A stretch of DNA of 64,000 nucleotides from Bradyrhizobium stylosanthis (GTDB taxonomy: Bacteria > Pseudomonadota > Alphaproteobacteria > Rhizobiales > Xanthobacteraceae), in assembly GCF_001641335.1 (NCBI RefSeq), contig NZ_LVEM01000005.1:558001-622000 (forward strand). Direction: 5' to 3'. The notes below the pieces were generated by a model. The model had not been told where the DNA came from, did not search any database, and saw only the letters and a program-made list of their open reading frames with translations. The position numbers and the translations under genes were made by a program. Below, one piece after another: positions 44,109 through 51,399 of the stretch. Positions within the stretch are counted from its first letter, which is position 1. Each line of letters opens with the position of its first letter.

Positions 44109-44504
44109 ATGCCGGCCTATCCGGAAGTGCCGGGAGCGCTGCGGAAGCTCCGCGATGCCGGCTTTCGGCGTTCACCCTGACGAACAATCGCCTGAAGTTC
44201 AGACCCGCCAGTTTGAACGCGGTGGAATTGCGAAATTCTTCGAAAGCTGGTTCAGCGTGGACAGCGTCGAGGTCCATGAGCCGTCGCCGCAAACCTGCAC
44301 CCACGTCGAGAATAAACTGGGAGCCCGTCCGTCGCAGCTCTGCGTGATACCCTGCCATGCCTGGGACATGCCGGCGCTGTGGCGGGCAGGCTGGGAAACC
44401 GCGTTTGTCAGGCGGCCCGCCAACGACGTCCTCGGAGTTGGTCCTCGGACGCAGACAATTGGCAATCACTCGTCGATGTCGCCGCGCAGCTCATCGCCCG
44501 TCAC
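44109..44504 (+). pseudogene. Remnant of a type II haloacid dehalogenase
   Basis: Reading across three frames reconstructs the second half of a HAD-type L-2-haloacid dehalogenase. MPAYPEVPGALRKLRDAGFR (from 44109) shifts near 44165 into AFTLTNNRLKF. It shifts again near 44200 into RQFERGGIAKFFESWFSVDSVEV (normal SVD helix region), then HEPSPQTCTHVE, CVIPCHAWDMPALWRAGWETAFVRRP. A third shift near 44450 leads to NWQSLVDVAAQLIARH. The N-terminal half with the nucleophile Asp is missing. With at least three frameshifts and a 5' truncation it cannot encode an enzyme. Confidence 0.8.
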
Positions 44505-44545
44505 AGGGGACGACGCCGACCTTGCTCTTCCAGTGCCAACAGGCG

Positions 44546-45073
44546 CTATTGTATCGCTTCCTGTCGAACAATCCCGTTCTGAACCGGCGACACGTCGGCT
44601 GCTGCCCGGAGGAGGTCCCGCTTGAGCAGATAGACGGAAGCCGCAAGCAGTACGACATCCTTCATGAGGAAAAGGAACGGCAACGTGGCCGCAGGAAAGC
44701 CGCCGGCCGGCGCGGCCCAGGCATCTGGGAAAAACGGAATGATCGTCACGGTGGCGACATAAGTCGCGCATGAACCCAGCGACCCCAGGACCGCCAGTCT
44801 TCTGCTCCAGAAGCCGAGCAGCAGAAGCAATCCAAACAACAATTCCGCTGAACCCAGGAAGTAGGCCGCACCGCGCACGCCAAGCACCGGGTACAGCCAG
44901 AAGATCAGCGGACCATGGCTGATGAACGGAATCAGCGCGTGCGCTTCGTAGTCGAACCATTTCTGGCAGCTGAAGACGAAGAAGACGACGATCATCGCCA
45001 CACGCGTGGCATGATAGTCAAAATCCCCTCTGACCAGATCGAGCTCGGACAGTTTCTTTATGAGCGGGTCCAT
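44546..45073 (-). CDS. DUF417 (RclC/YkgB-like) membrane protein, copy 2
   Basis: A 175-residue membrane protein, more diverged than the other two copies: RVAMIVVFFVFSCQKWFDYE, PFISHGPLIFWLYPVLGVRG, FLGSAELLFGLLLLLGFW, YVATVTIIPFFPDAW and LFLMKDVVLLAASVYLLKRD. An upstream in-frame ATG at 45088 is the alternative start; neither has an ideal ribosome-binding site. It stands alone on the minus strand between the dehalogenase remnant and the 447-nt region leading to the receiver/ECF genes. Confidence 0.82.
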   Translation of the reverse strand: MDPLIKKLSELDLVRGDFDYHATRVAMIVVFFVFSCQKWFDYEAHALIPFISHGPLIFWLYPVLGVRGAAYFLGSAELLFGLLLLLGFWSRRLAVLGSLGSCATYVATVTIIPFFPDAWAAPAGGFPAATLPFLFLMKDVVLLAASVYLLKRDLLRAAADVSPVQNGIVRQEAIQ

Positions 45074-45535
45074 CTGATGTCGTCTCATCCTCGAGGTGGC
45101 GGATTGGCGCCGAAGGGCGGCGTCGACGTCTGTCGTTACCTGAACAGTAGCCAAGCTTTGAGGGGCGCGCTGTGCGCGGGTTATCGTGCATTTCTCAAAC
45201 TTGCGCCGTTCGGCCGCGGTCTTTCTGCTACGCGTCCGCATCGCCCTTGATTGCGTTGGCGCCGCAAACCCATACCAAAGTATGGGTCTGTGCATCACAA
45301 CCGCGAGATTGTAGGGGGCACCCGCCGAACGCATGCTCGGGGCCGACATGCGCAACCGATCCTGGCGCAGCCGCTGGATTTTCCTCAATTGGGGAGACCG
45401 AACATGTGCCTCTCGCGAACAAGCATCGAACGTCACGACAGCAGCCGCCTGGTCAACTGGGGAGCGGCTTGCGCTTCAATCGACCCTGTTGCGATTGCGT
45501 TTCGATGATGATCGCGTCTTGCGAGGGTAAGTCAG
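45074..45535. other. Intergenic stretch leading to the receiver-sigma operon
   Basis: No gene is supported in this 462-nt stretch; the overlapping frames lack similarity. Its notable content is the ACCCATAC-palindrome element at 45268-45311, about 225 nt ahead of the response-regulator start. It probably holds the promoter of the plus-strand operon. Confidence 0.5.
45268..45311 (+). promoter_or_regulatory. Palindrome element ACCCATAC-N4-GTATGGGT with conserved 3' part, copy 1
   Basis: Perfect 8-bp arms ACCCATAC / GTATGGGT around CAAA, followed 18 nt later by GAGATTG. The same arrangement, with the same 18-nt spacing and 35 of 44 identical positions, occurs at 52075-52118. Each copy lies 200-250 nt ahead of a regulator gene on the same strand. 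This suggests a binding site for a dimeric regulator, perhaps the FixJ-type protein encoded between them. Confidence 0.6.
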
Positions 45536-45901
45536 GTGAAGGTCCCTTTTGTAGGAGTCGTCGATGACGACGAGGCCCTGTGCCTGTCTCTGGTGGATCT
45601 GATGCGATCGATCGGCTACCGCTCCGAGCCGTTTGACAGGGCCGAAGCGCTGCTGAGCTACGCCGACCGGTTCAGCTTCGACTGCATCATTGCCGACGTT
45701 CATATGCCTGGAATGGGCGGGCTGAACCTCGTTCGCGAGCTCCGGCAGCAGAAGGTCGGAGCTCCGGTGATTCTCATTACCGCGCTTCCTCACAGGCAGC
45801 TGGACGCTGAAGCGACCTCGACCGGCGCATTCTGCCTTCTCAGAAAGCCGTTCGAAACGAGCGCGCTGCTCGAGTGTCTCGACAGGAGCCTTCGAAGATG
45901 A
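45536..45901 (+). CDS. Response regulator, receiver domain only
   Basis: A 121-residue CheY-like/FixJ-receiver protein with no output domain: VGVVDDDEALCLSLVDLM (acid pocket), phospho-acceptor Asp in CIIADVHMPGMGG near residue 53, LITALP with the switch Thr, and Lys in CLLRKPFETSALLE. GTG start with GAGGG about 10 nt ahead. Its TGA overlaps the ATG of the following ECF sigma gene, so they are translationally coupled. Single-domain receivers of this sort act in phosphorelays or by protein contact. Confidence 0.88.
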   Translation: MKVPFVGVVDDDEALCLSLVDLMRSIGYRSEPFDRAEALLSYADRFSFDCIIADVHMPGMGGLNLVRELRQQKVGAPVILITALPHRQLDAEATSTGAFCLLRKPFETSALLECLDRSLRR

Positions 45902-46557
45902 AAGCGCTCTCGGGTGACGACATCGCGTCCTCCATGGCGACGCAATCATCCGGCGGCCCCGAGCCCGGGCGTGCACGCCCCCGGGAGGATACGGATTCGC
46001 CGCGACATGATCGCCGGAAGACGGCGCGTTGGGAGAGATGGAACGATTGTTCGGAGCGATGGGGCCGGCTCTTGCTTGCGGCGCGAGCAGGGGATGGAGC
46101 CGCATATGAACGATTGCTGCGGGAGCTGGATCTGTGGCTTCGGGCCTACTACGCGGGCCGGCTTCCCTATCCCGCTGCCGACGATGCGAGGCAGGAGGTG
46201 CTGCTGGCCATTCACGCGAAACGCCACACCTTTGCCCCCTCGAAGCCCTTCGGCGCCTGGGTCACGGCGATTGCGCGCTACAAATGGGTCGATCGCGTGC
46301 GCGATGCGTCTCGCTACAGCGCGCTCGCGCTCGACGAGGACATCGCGATTGAGGATCACGAAGGTGCCGCGATCAGCGCTGCCGCGCTGGACCAACTGCT
46401 TGGCCGGTTGAAGCCTGCGCAAGCGAGCGCGATCCGCCTCGTGAAGCTCAATGGTCTGAGCATCGCGCGTGCGGCGGGTGCGACCGGCCAGTCGGCGGCC
46501 CTGGTCAAGATCAATATCCACCGCGGCCTGAAGAAATTGGCGACCCTGGTCTCCTGA
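45898..46557 (+). CDS. ECF-family RNA polymerase sigma factor
   Basis: A 219-residue sigma factor. A ~45-residue polar N-terminal extension precedes region 2 (LLLAARAGDGAAYERLLRELDLWLRAYY, PAADDARQEVLLAIH, FGAWVTAIARYKWVDRVRD) and region 4 (DQLLGRLKPAQASAIRLVKLNGLSIARAAGATGQSAALVKINIHRGLKKL). The ATG overlaps the receiver gene stop (ATGA). No anti-sigma factor gene is next to it; instead it is flanked by a receiver domain and a HWE-type kinase gene three genes away, so control through phosphorylation is a reasonable guess. The egtD gene follows within 5 nt. Confidence 0.87.
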   Translation: MKALSGDDIASSMATQSSGGPEPGRARPREDTDSPRHDRRKTARWERWNDCSERWGRLLLAARAGDGAAYERLLRELDLWLRAYYAGRLPYPAADDARQEVLLAIHAKRHTFAPSKPFGAWVTAIARYKWVDRVRDASRYSALALDEDIAIEDHEGAAISAAALDQLLGRLKPAQASAIRLVKLNGLSIARAAGATGQSAALVKINIHRGLKKLATLVS

Positions 46558-46562
46558 CGTCG

Positions 46563-47594
46563 TTGCAGCCGCCGGCTGGGCCGACCGAGACGTCGTGCGA
46601 AGGAAAGTCGAAATTGCTTCAACTCCAGAACGAAATGCGATCCGCGGTGGCCGACCTGACGACGGCGTTCCGCTATGACATCATGGAAGGGCTGAGCCTC
46701 GCGCCAAAGGCAATTCCGGCGAGATGGCTTTATGACCGCCGCGGATCGGCTCTGTTTGAAGCCATCACGCTGCTGCCCGAATACTATCCGACACGAACCG
46801 AGCGATCGATCCTTGCGTCCGCAGTATCGGAAATCGCCGCGCTCGCGGGGCCGGGCCGCGCAGTCATAGAATTCGGCTCAGGCTCGTCGGCAAAGACGCG
46901 ACTGTTGCTGGCAGAGACGAAGCCCTCTGCCTATGTGCCAATCGACATCTCGGGCGAGTTCCTTCGCGAGGTTGCGGCAGGCTTGTCGCATGCATTCCCG
47001 AGGTTGCCGATCTATCCAACCGAGGCTGATTTCACTTATCCCTTTGCGCTGCCGGAAGAGATTGCCTCGACTGCGCGCCTCGGCTTCTTTCCGGGTTCGA
47101 CGATCGGAAACTTGACCGTGCCTGCGGCGGTCGACCTGTTGCGGGCCATGGCGGCGACGCTGGGTACCGGATCGATGTTGCTGATCGGCATCGATCGTAT
47201 CAAGGATCAGGATGTTCTCCTGCCGGCATATGACGACACGCAAGGGCTGACGGCCGCATTCAATCTCAACCTCTTGCACCGGATCAACCGCGAGCTGGGC
47301 GGCTCGATTCCCATGGGGGCATTTCGCCACCTGGCGCGCTGGAATGATGCGGAGGCGCGTATCGAGATGCACCTGGAAGCGACGCGTGACGTCCGCTTCG
47401 AGGTCGACGGTCACGTTTTCTCGTTGTCGAAGGGCGAGACCATCCACACGGAGAACAGCCTCAAATACGGGCGCAGGGATGCCTTTGTCCTGCTGCAGGC
47501 CGGCGGATGGAATCCCGTCGCCGATTGGACTGACGACAGAGGGCTCTTCTCGGTCATTCTCGCGGAGCAAAGGCCCGCGCCGACGGCGCCCTAG
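46563..47594 (+). CDS. egtD: L-histidine N(alpha)-methyltransferase (EgtD)
   Basis: Trimethylates histidine to hercynine, the first step of ergothioneine synthesis, with SAM. The ~330-residue protein has the EgtD pattern: IPARWLYDRRGSALFEAITLLPEYYPTRTE near the start, SAM-binding VIEFGSGSSAKTRLLL near 100, YVPIDISGEFL, LGFFPGSTIGNLTVPAAVDLLR near 180, and the C-terminal ENSLKYGRRDAFVLLQAGGW. The reading frame opens at TTG 46563. TTG at 46614 with AGGA ahead, or ATG at 46635, are alternative starts. No egtB is nearby, which leaves the pathway incomplete here. It directly follows the ECF sigma gene. Confidence 0.88.
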   Translation: MQPPAGPTETSCEGKSKLLQLQNEMRSAVADLTTAFRYDIMEGLSLAPKAIPARWLYDRRGSALFEAITLLPEYYPTRTERSILASAVSEIAALAGPGRAVIEFGSGSSAKTRLLLAETKPSAYVPIDISGEFLREVAAGLSHAFPRLPIYPTEADFTYPFALPEEIASTARLGFFPGSTIGNLTVPAAVDLLRAMAATLGTGSMLLIGIDRIKDQDVLLPAYDDTQGLTAAFNLNLLHRINRELGGSIPMGAFRHLARWNDAEARIEMHLEATRDVRFEVDGHVFSLSKGETIHTENSLKYGRRDAFVLLQAGGWNPVADWTDDRGLFSVILAEQRPAPTAP

Positions 47595-47728
47595 GCTGCA
47601 TCGGCGGCGCAAACGGAATCATTCCAACAATATCGCCTCAATCGGCGCAATCCACGAACAGCGAGGCACGTACATATGCTGCATAATGTTCGCGTCATCA
47701 TGGCAATCAACTGCGTTGAGGCGCGACC

Positions 47729-47983
47729 ATGCAACTCCGTTCATCCCTTATTCTGAGCTTCGCCGCCATTCCTCTAACCGCCCTGGCAGAACCGCTCCCG
47801 GCGCCGTCGCCGAAAGCACCGAGCCCGGCTGAGAGCGTCCAGGTGCAGCCGCGCGGCAATGAATTCATGCCGAACTCAGTCGCCGAGGATGCGTTGCAGA
47901 AGCGCATTACCGACTTCAACCGGAAACAGGAAGGTCTGGACGCGGATCTCGACAAGAAGCTGAAAATCTGCCGCGGGTGTTGA
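47729..47983 (+). CDS. Small exported protein with C-terminal KLKICRGC signature
   Basis: An 84-residue preprotein: signal peptide SSLILSFAAIPLTALA, then a Pro-rich linker (PLPAPSPKAPSPAES), a short helix (AEDALQKRITDFNRKQEGLDADL) and the C-terminal DKKLKICRGC. The last ten residues nearly match those of the protein at 36776 (DRKLIICRGC), although the rest is unlike. It sits between egtD and the HWE kinase gene. No family recognised. The cysteine pair with intervening Arg-Gly may bind metal or be redox-active; that is speculation. Confidence 0.65.
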   Translation: MQLRSSLILSFAAIPLTALAEPLPAPSPKAPSPAESVQVQPRGNEFMPNSVAEDALQKRITDFNRKQEGLDADLDKKLKICRGC

Positions 47984-48020
47984 TCGATCTCCGGCTCAGC
48001 AAACAGCGATAGGTCTGCAC

Positions 48021-48707
48021 ATGAGGCACACGGTCACCGGTTCGTTCCGCGACGACGGAAGCGGGTGTGCGCACTACGAGCGGATCGCCCCGATCCGGGA
48101 TGACGAGCTCGAACTTGTGGTCAGGGAATTGCAGCATCGCATGCGCAATATCCTCAGCATCGTGCTGTGCTTCGTGAACAACACCGATGCGAATACGACC
48201 GCCGATTTTCGCGAAGCGCTCTCGGCACGGATCGCGACCCTGTCAGATGCTTACAGGATGATCGAATCCGCGGGAAAGCAGCGTGTGTCTCTCGCGGAGA
48301 TGCTGGAGCGAACGCTCAAGCCGCATGCGATGTTTCACAGCGGCCGCATTCTGCTCGCGGGGCCGGACCTCGCGCTGGAGCCGCACATCGCCTTGGCGCT
48401 GCACTTGATCCTTCACAAGCTGGCTACGAACGCGAGCAAGTACGGTGCGCTGACATCGACTGCAGGAGCCGTCGAGGTGATCTGGGAGAGCCCGCCCTAT
48501 CTCGGCGGACAAGGTCTTGCGATCCAGTGGCGCGAGCGCGGCGGACCCAGAGTGAACAAGCCCGAACGCAGAGGCTTTGGCACGCAACTGATCGCAAGGG
48601 CTCTACCGGGAGCGCAGGTCGATCTCGACTTCGCGCCCGACGGTCTTGTTTGCCGGCTTCTGATTGATCTCGGCCAGACGCCGATCACGCGAGGGGCTGT
48701 CAGTTAG
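48021..48707 (+). CDS. HWE-family sensor histidine kinase
   Basis: A 228-residue soluble kinase with only the catalytic core. The phospho-acceptor motif is ELQHRMRNILSIVLCF near residue 40. The N box is LHKLATNASKYGALTST, the HWE hallmark is VIWESPP followed by IQWRERGGPRV, and the G box is RGFGTQLIARAL. HWE kinases are typical of alphaproteobacteria and often act in general stress signalling. There is no sensor domain in this protein, so it may receive signals from a partner. It lies 38 nt after the small exported protein and 20 nt before the third DUF417 gene. Confidence 0.87.
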   Translation: MRHTVTGSFRDDGSGCAHYERIAPIRDDELELVVRELQHRMRNILSIVLCFVNNTDANTTADFREALSARIATLSDAYRMIESAGKQRVSLAEMLERTLKPHAMFHSGRILLAGPDLALEPHIALALHLILHKLATNASKYGALTSTAGAVEVIWESPPYLGGQGLAIQWRERGGPRVNKPERRGFGTQLIARALPGAQVDLDFAPDGLVCRLLIDLGQTPITRGAVS

Positions 48708-48726
48708 AACCAGGAGGATCGACACC

Positions 48727-49239
48727 ATGAGTACATTGGCGAGTGTCCCGCGCAAATCGTTCGCAAGCAGGCTGCCGATATCGTGGCTGCTTGTGGGAGA
48801 CCTGGACTACCACATCGTTCGGGCGTCGATGGTGATCCTGTTCTTCTTCTTCGGCTACCAGAAATGGTGGGCGTACGAAGCGGATCGCCTGGAACCCTTC
48901 ATCAGCAACGGTCCCCTGATCTGGTGGCTCTACCCCGCTTTCGGCTATCGAGGTGCGAGCTGGTTCCTCGGCGTCGCCGAATGGACCTTTGGTGCCTTGA
49001 TATTCGCGGGCTTCTGGAGTAAGCGCCTCGGCATTCTGGGCGCGCTTGGATCGACCGGGACCTTCATCGCAACAGTCACAATCATTCCGTTTATGCCGGA
49101 CGGTTGGGACGTTGCTGCGGGTGGCTTTCCGGCGATGACGGGCAACGTTCCGTTCCTGATGAAGGATGTCGTGCTGCTTGCGGTATCGTTGTATCTCCTG
49201 AAGCAGGACGCGGCGCGTGTCCTGCGACTTGAGGCTTGA
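48727..49239 (+). CDS. DUF417 (RclC/YkgB-like) membrane protein, copy 3
   Basis: A 170-residue four-helix membrane protein almost matching copy 1 across the core: RASMVILFFFFGYQKWWAYE, FISNGPLIWWLYPAFG, FLGVAEWTFGALIFAGFW, FIATVTIIPFMPDGWD, NVPFLMKDVVLLAVSLYLL. A strong ribosome-binding site (AGGAGG) lies 8 nt ahead of the ATG. It is the last gene of the apparent receiver-sigma-egtD-exported protein-HWE-DUF417 run on the plus strand. Confidence 0.88.
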   Translation: MSTLASVPRKSFASRLPISWLLVGDLDYHIVRASMVILFFFFGYQKWWAYEADRLEPFISNGPLIWWLYPAFGYRGASWFLGVAEWTFGALIFAGFWSKRLGILGALGSTGTFIATVTIIPFMPDGWDVAAGGFPAMTGNVPFLMKDVVLLAVSLYLLKQDAARVLRLEA

Positions 49240-49460
49240 GATACGCGGCAAGGCAGACGCAGATCATGGCCAGCGCGAGCGTGGGATAGCGCAACGAGAC
49301 GGCCGCCGCGGCGAGGAAGCCGATCAGGGTGATCAAGGATCGCATGCTCATTATCATGCGGGTCTGGCCCGGGATCTCCTCGATCGCCGGCCGGTCGACG
49401 GTTTCCCAGCACAGCATAGGTCGCGTTCACCAGGGCGAATATGCCGGCGTGGACGGTGAC
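49216..49460 (-). pseudogene. Fragment resembling the C terminus of a TMEM175-type (DUF1211) channel
   Basis: On the minus strand, TVHAGIFALVNATYAVL continues after one frameshift (near 49405) as CWETVDRPAIEEIPGQTRM followed by RSLITLIGFLAAAAVSL and YPTLALAMICVCLAAYL. The pattern of a loop, then an arginine-led helix pair ending in a Pro-containing membrane segment, recalls the C terminus of bacterial TMEM175 potassium channels. It lacks the N-terminal RFxSFSD helix, has no start, and overlaps the end of the DUF417 gene. Assignment is tentative. Confidence 0.4.
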
Positions 49461-49723
49461 AGGCAGCGGCGCCAGCCCGGGCGCAATGCCGTGCTCAGCA
49501 CTTTCGTAGACATTCGAAGCGGACGTTGCATCGGTTACACTTGCTTCGAAAAAAAATCGGGCAATGCGAAACGACATGCATGGTGCGGGCTCGTAAACAG
49601 TGGCTCTCCGCAACCAAACTTGGCAACGTTCGCAAGTCTCGTTACATGTTGCGGCGTACTGACGCGCTCTCGGCCCACCCCTCGATGCGCAAGCGGCGGG
49701 GGGATACGTCGAGACGTCTGGAT

Positions 49724-51397
49724 ATGATTGTCACGACGAGACATCTCGGTATGAGGCTTGATAACGAGACGCACGAACTGGATCTGGTCGCAAAGGCGTT
49801 TCAGATTATTTCGAGAGAGATCAGCTATCAGGGTTTGGCCAAGGCTCTCCTCATGGAGGCGCTGAGTTTTTCCGGGGCCAGTCGGGGGGCGATCCTGCTC
49901 AGCGGGCAAAGAGAGTTGCTTGCCAAGGCCGATGCGAGCTTCCCGCGCGAGAGGGCGAACTTCCTTGCCTCCTTCCCGCCGAATGCCGAATTCCGCTTGC
50001 CGAGCGACCTTGCCGAAGAGGTGCTCGATCGAAAGCAAACGGTCGTGAGGCAAGCCGGCGCGGAGAACTCGGCACTGATCGACCCCGTGAACCCGCCATC
50101 TGGAAAGATAGCCCAGCTGTGCCTGCCGCTGATTCACCAGCACTGGGCGATTGGCGTTCTCTATCTCGAAGCGGATGGCGATGCGGATATCTTCACGCCG
50201 CGGTGCGTCTGGGTGACATCCATGCTGGCCAATCAGGCCGCCGTCTCATTCGAATCGGTCCGCCTGTTCGAGGCGCTGCGCGAGACCAATATGTGGATGG
50301 TCAGAGGTCAGCAGATCGGCGGGATGGGCAGCTATCGCTGGAACACGCGGACCCTGCTCTCCCGTGGATCGCGGGAATGTTACCGCATTCTGGATATCGA
50401 TCTGGACGTAAACCCCGTGCCATTCGAGGTGTTCAGGAGCCGGGTCCACCCCGAGGATTATCCCGCGCTGGAGCAGGCCCTCACCGAGGCGATCAGCACG
50501 CAGTCGCCATTCACCCACGAGTACCGTGTAGTCCATCGCGACGGCAAGACGCTACATGTCGTGGCCGTCGGGCAATTCGATGAGGGGCCCACAGGCGACC
50601 TCGAGCTGGAAGGCATCATCACTGACGTCTCGCAACGGAAGGCGGCGGAGCAGGCTCTCGCCGACGCACGAAACGAGCTTGCACGGGCGACGGGTCTGAC
50701 GTCCCTTGGCGAACTCGCCGGCTCGATCGTTCACGAGATCGATCAGCCGCTGACGGGAATGATCATGAGCGCGGAAGCTTGCCTGCGGTGGCTCGCCCGG
50801 GATCCCATCCAAGCAGCGGAGGCCCGCAAGTCGGTCGCGCGCATCATCAAGCAGGCACGTCGAGCGGCGGAGGTTGTGACCGGGGTCAGGTCTCTGGCGC
50901 GGGGCACGCAGATCCATTTTGCCGAGTTCGATATCAACGAGGCGGTTGCGGAGGTTCTGCTTCTGTCGGAAAGGGAAATCGAGCGAGCCGGGGTCATCGT
51001 CCGTACCGACTTCGATCGATCATCGCCTCGTGTCGAAGCAGACCGTGTTCAGGTCCAGCAGGTCGCCCTTAACCTCGTGCGCAACGCGATCGAGGCCATG
51101 GCCGGGGTTGAGGAGGGGAACCGCATTTTGGCTCTCTCTTCGGAGGTCGCCGATGGTATGATTTCGGTGGCAATCGCGGATACGGGGAGCGGCATCAGCC
51201 CGGCTGATAGAGAGCGGGTCTTCGAGACGCTCTATACGACGAAGGGGGCGGGACTCGGTCTGGGACTGTCGATCTGCCGCAAGATAGTGAAACTCCACGG
51301 AGGACAGCTATGGGTGGAAGAAAACGGGAGGTGCGGGGCGAGGTTCACCTTCGCTCTCCCGCTTCGCCAGGCGGTTCAGACCTCGGAAAGCCGGTAG
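49724..51397 (+). CDS. GAF-PAS sensor histidine kinase
   Basis: About 557 residues without membrane helices. A GAF domain (~15-180; ISREISYQGLAKALLMEAL, PLIHQHWAIGVLYLEADG) is followed by PAS_3 (~195-320; RVHPEDYPALEQALTEAI, HEYRVVHRDGKTLHVVAVGQF), HisKA with LAGSIVHEIDQPLTGMIMSA and HATPase_c (NLVRNAIEAMAG; DTGSGIS; GAGLGLGLSICRKIV). The domain order GAF-PAS-HK resembles the C-terminal part of the giant kinase at 38287. The start is uncertain; ATG at 49724, 49685 or 49646 are all possible. A FixJ-type regulator starts 2 nt after its stop, so they are a likely pair. Confidence 0.85.
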   Translation: MIVTTRHLGMRLDNETHELDLVAKAFQIISREISYQGLAKALLMEALSFSGASRGAILLSGQRELLAKADASFPRERANFLASFPPNAEFRLPSDLAEEVLDRKQTVVRQAGAENSALIDPVNPPSGKIAQLCLPLIHQHWAIGVLYLEADGDADIFTPRCVWVTSMLANQAAVSFESVRLFEALRETNMWMVRGQQIGGMGSYRWNTRTLLSRGSRECYRILDIDLDVNPVPFEVFRSRVHPEDYPALEQALTEAISTQSPFTHEYRVVHRDGKTLHVVAVGQFDEGPTGDLELEGIITDVSQRKAAEQALADARNELARATGLTSLGELAGSIVHEIDQPLTGMIMSAEACLRWLARDPIQAAEARKSVARIIKQARRAAEVVTGVRSLARGTQIHFAEFDINEAVAEVLLLSEREIERAGVIVRTDFDRSSPRVEADRVQVQQVALNLVRNAIEAMAGVEEGNRILALSSEVADGMISVAIADTGSGISPADRERVFETLYTTKGAGLGLGLSICRKIVKLHGGQLWVEENGRCGARFTFALPLRQAVQTSESR

Positions 51398-51399
51398 AC

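Noticed and set aside
45251..45508. A plus-strand frame whose N-terminal residues (PIPKYG...H..REI) resemble the start of the open frame at 52070
   Set aside because: The likeness comes from the shared 44-nt DNA element, not from a protein; the remaining translations are unrelated, so a regulatory element is the simpler reading, although the coding alternative is not fully excluded.
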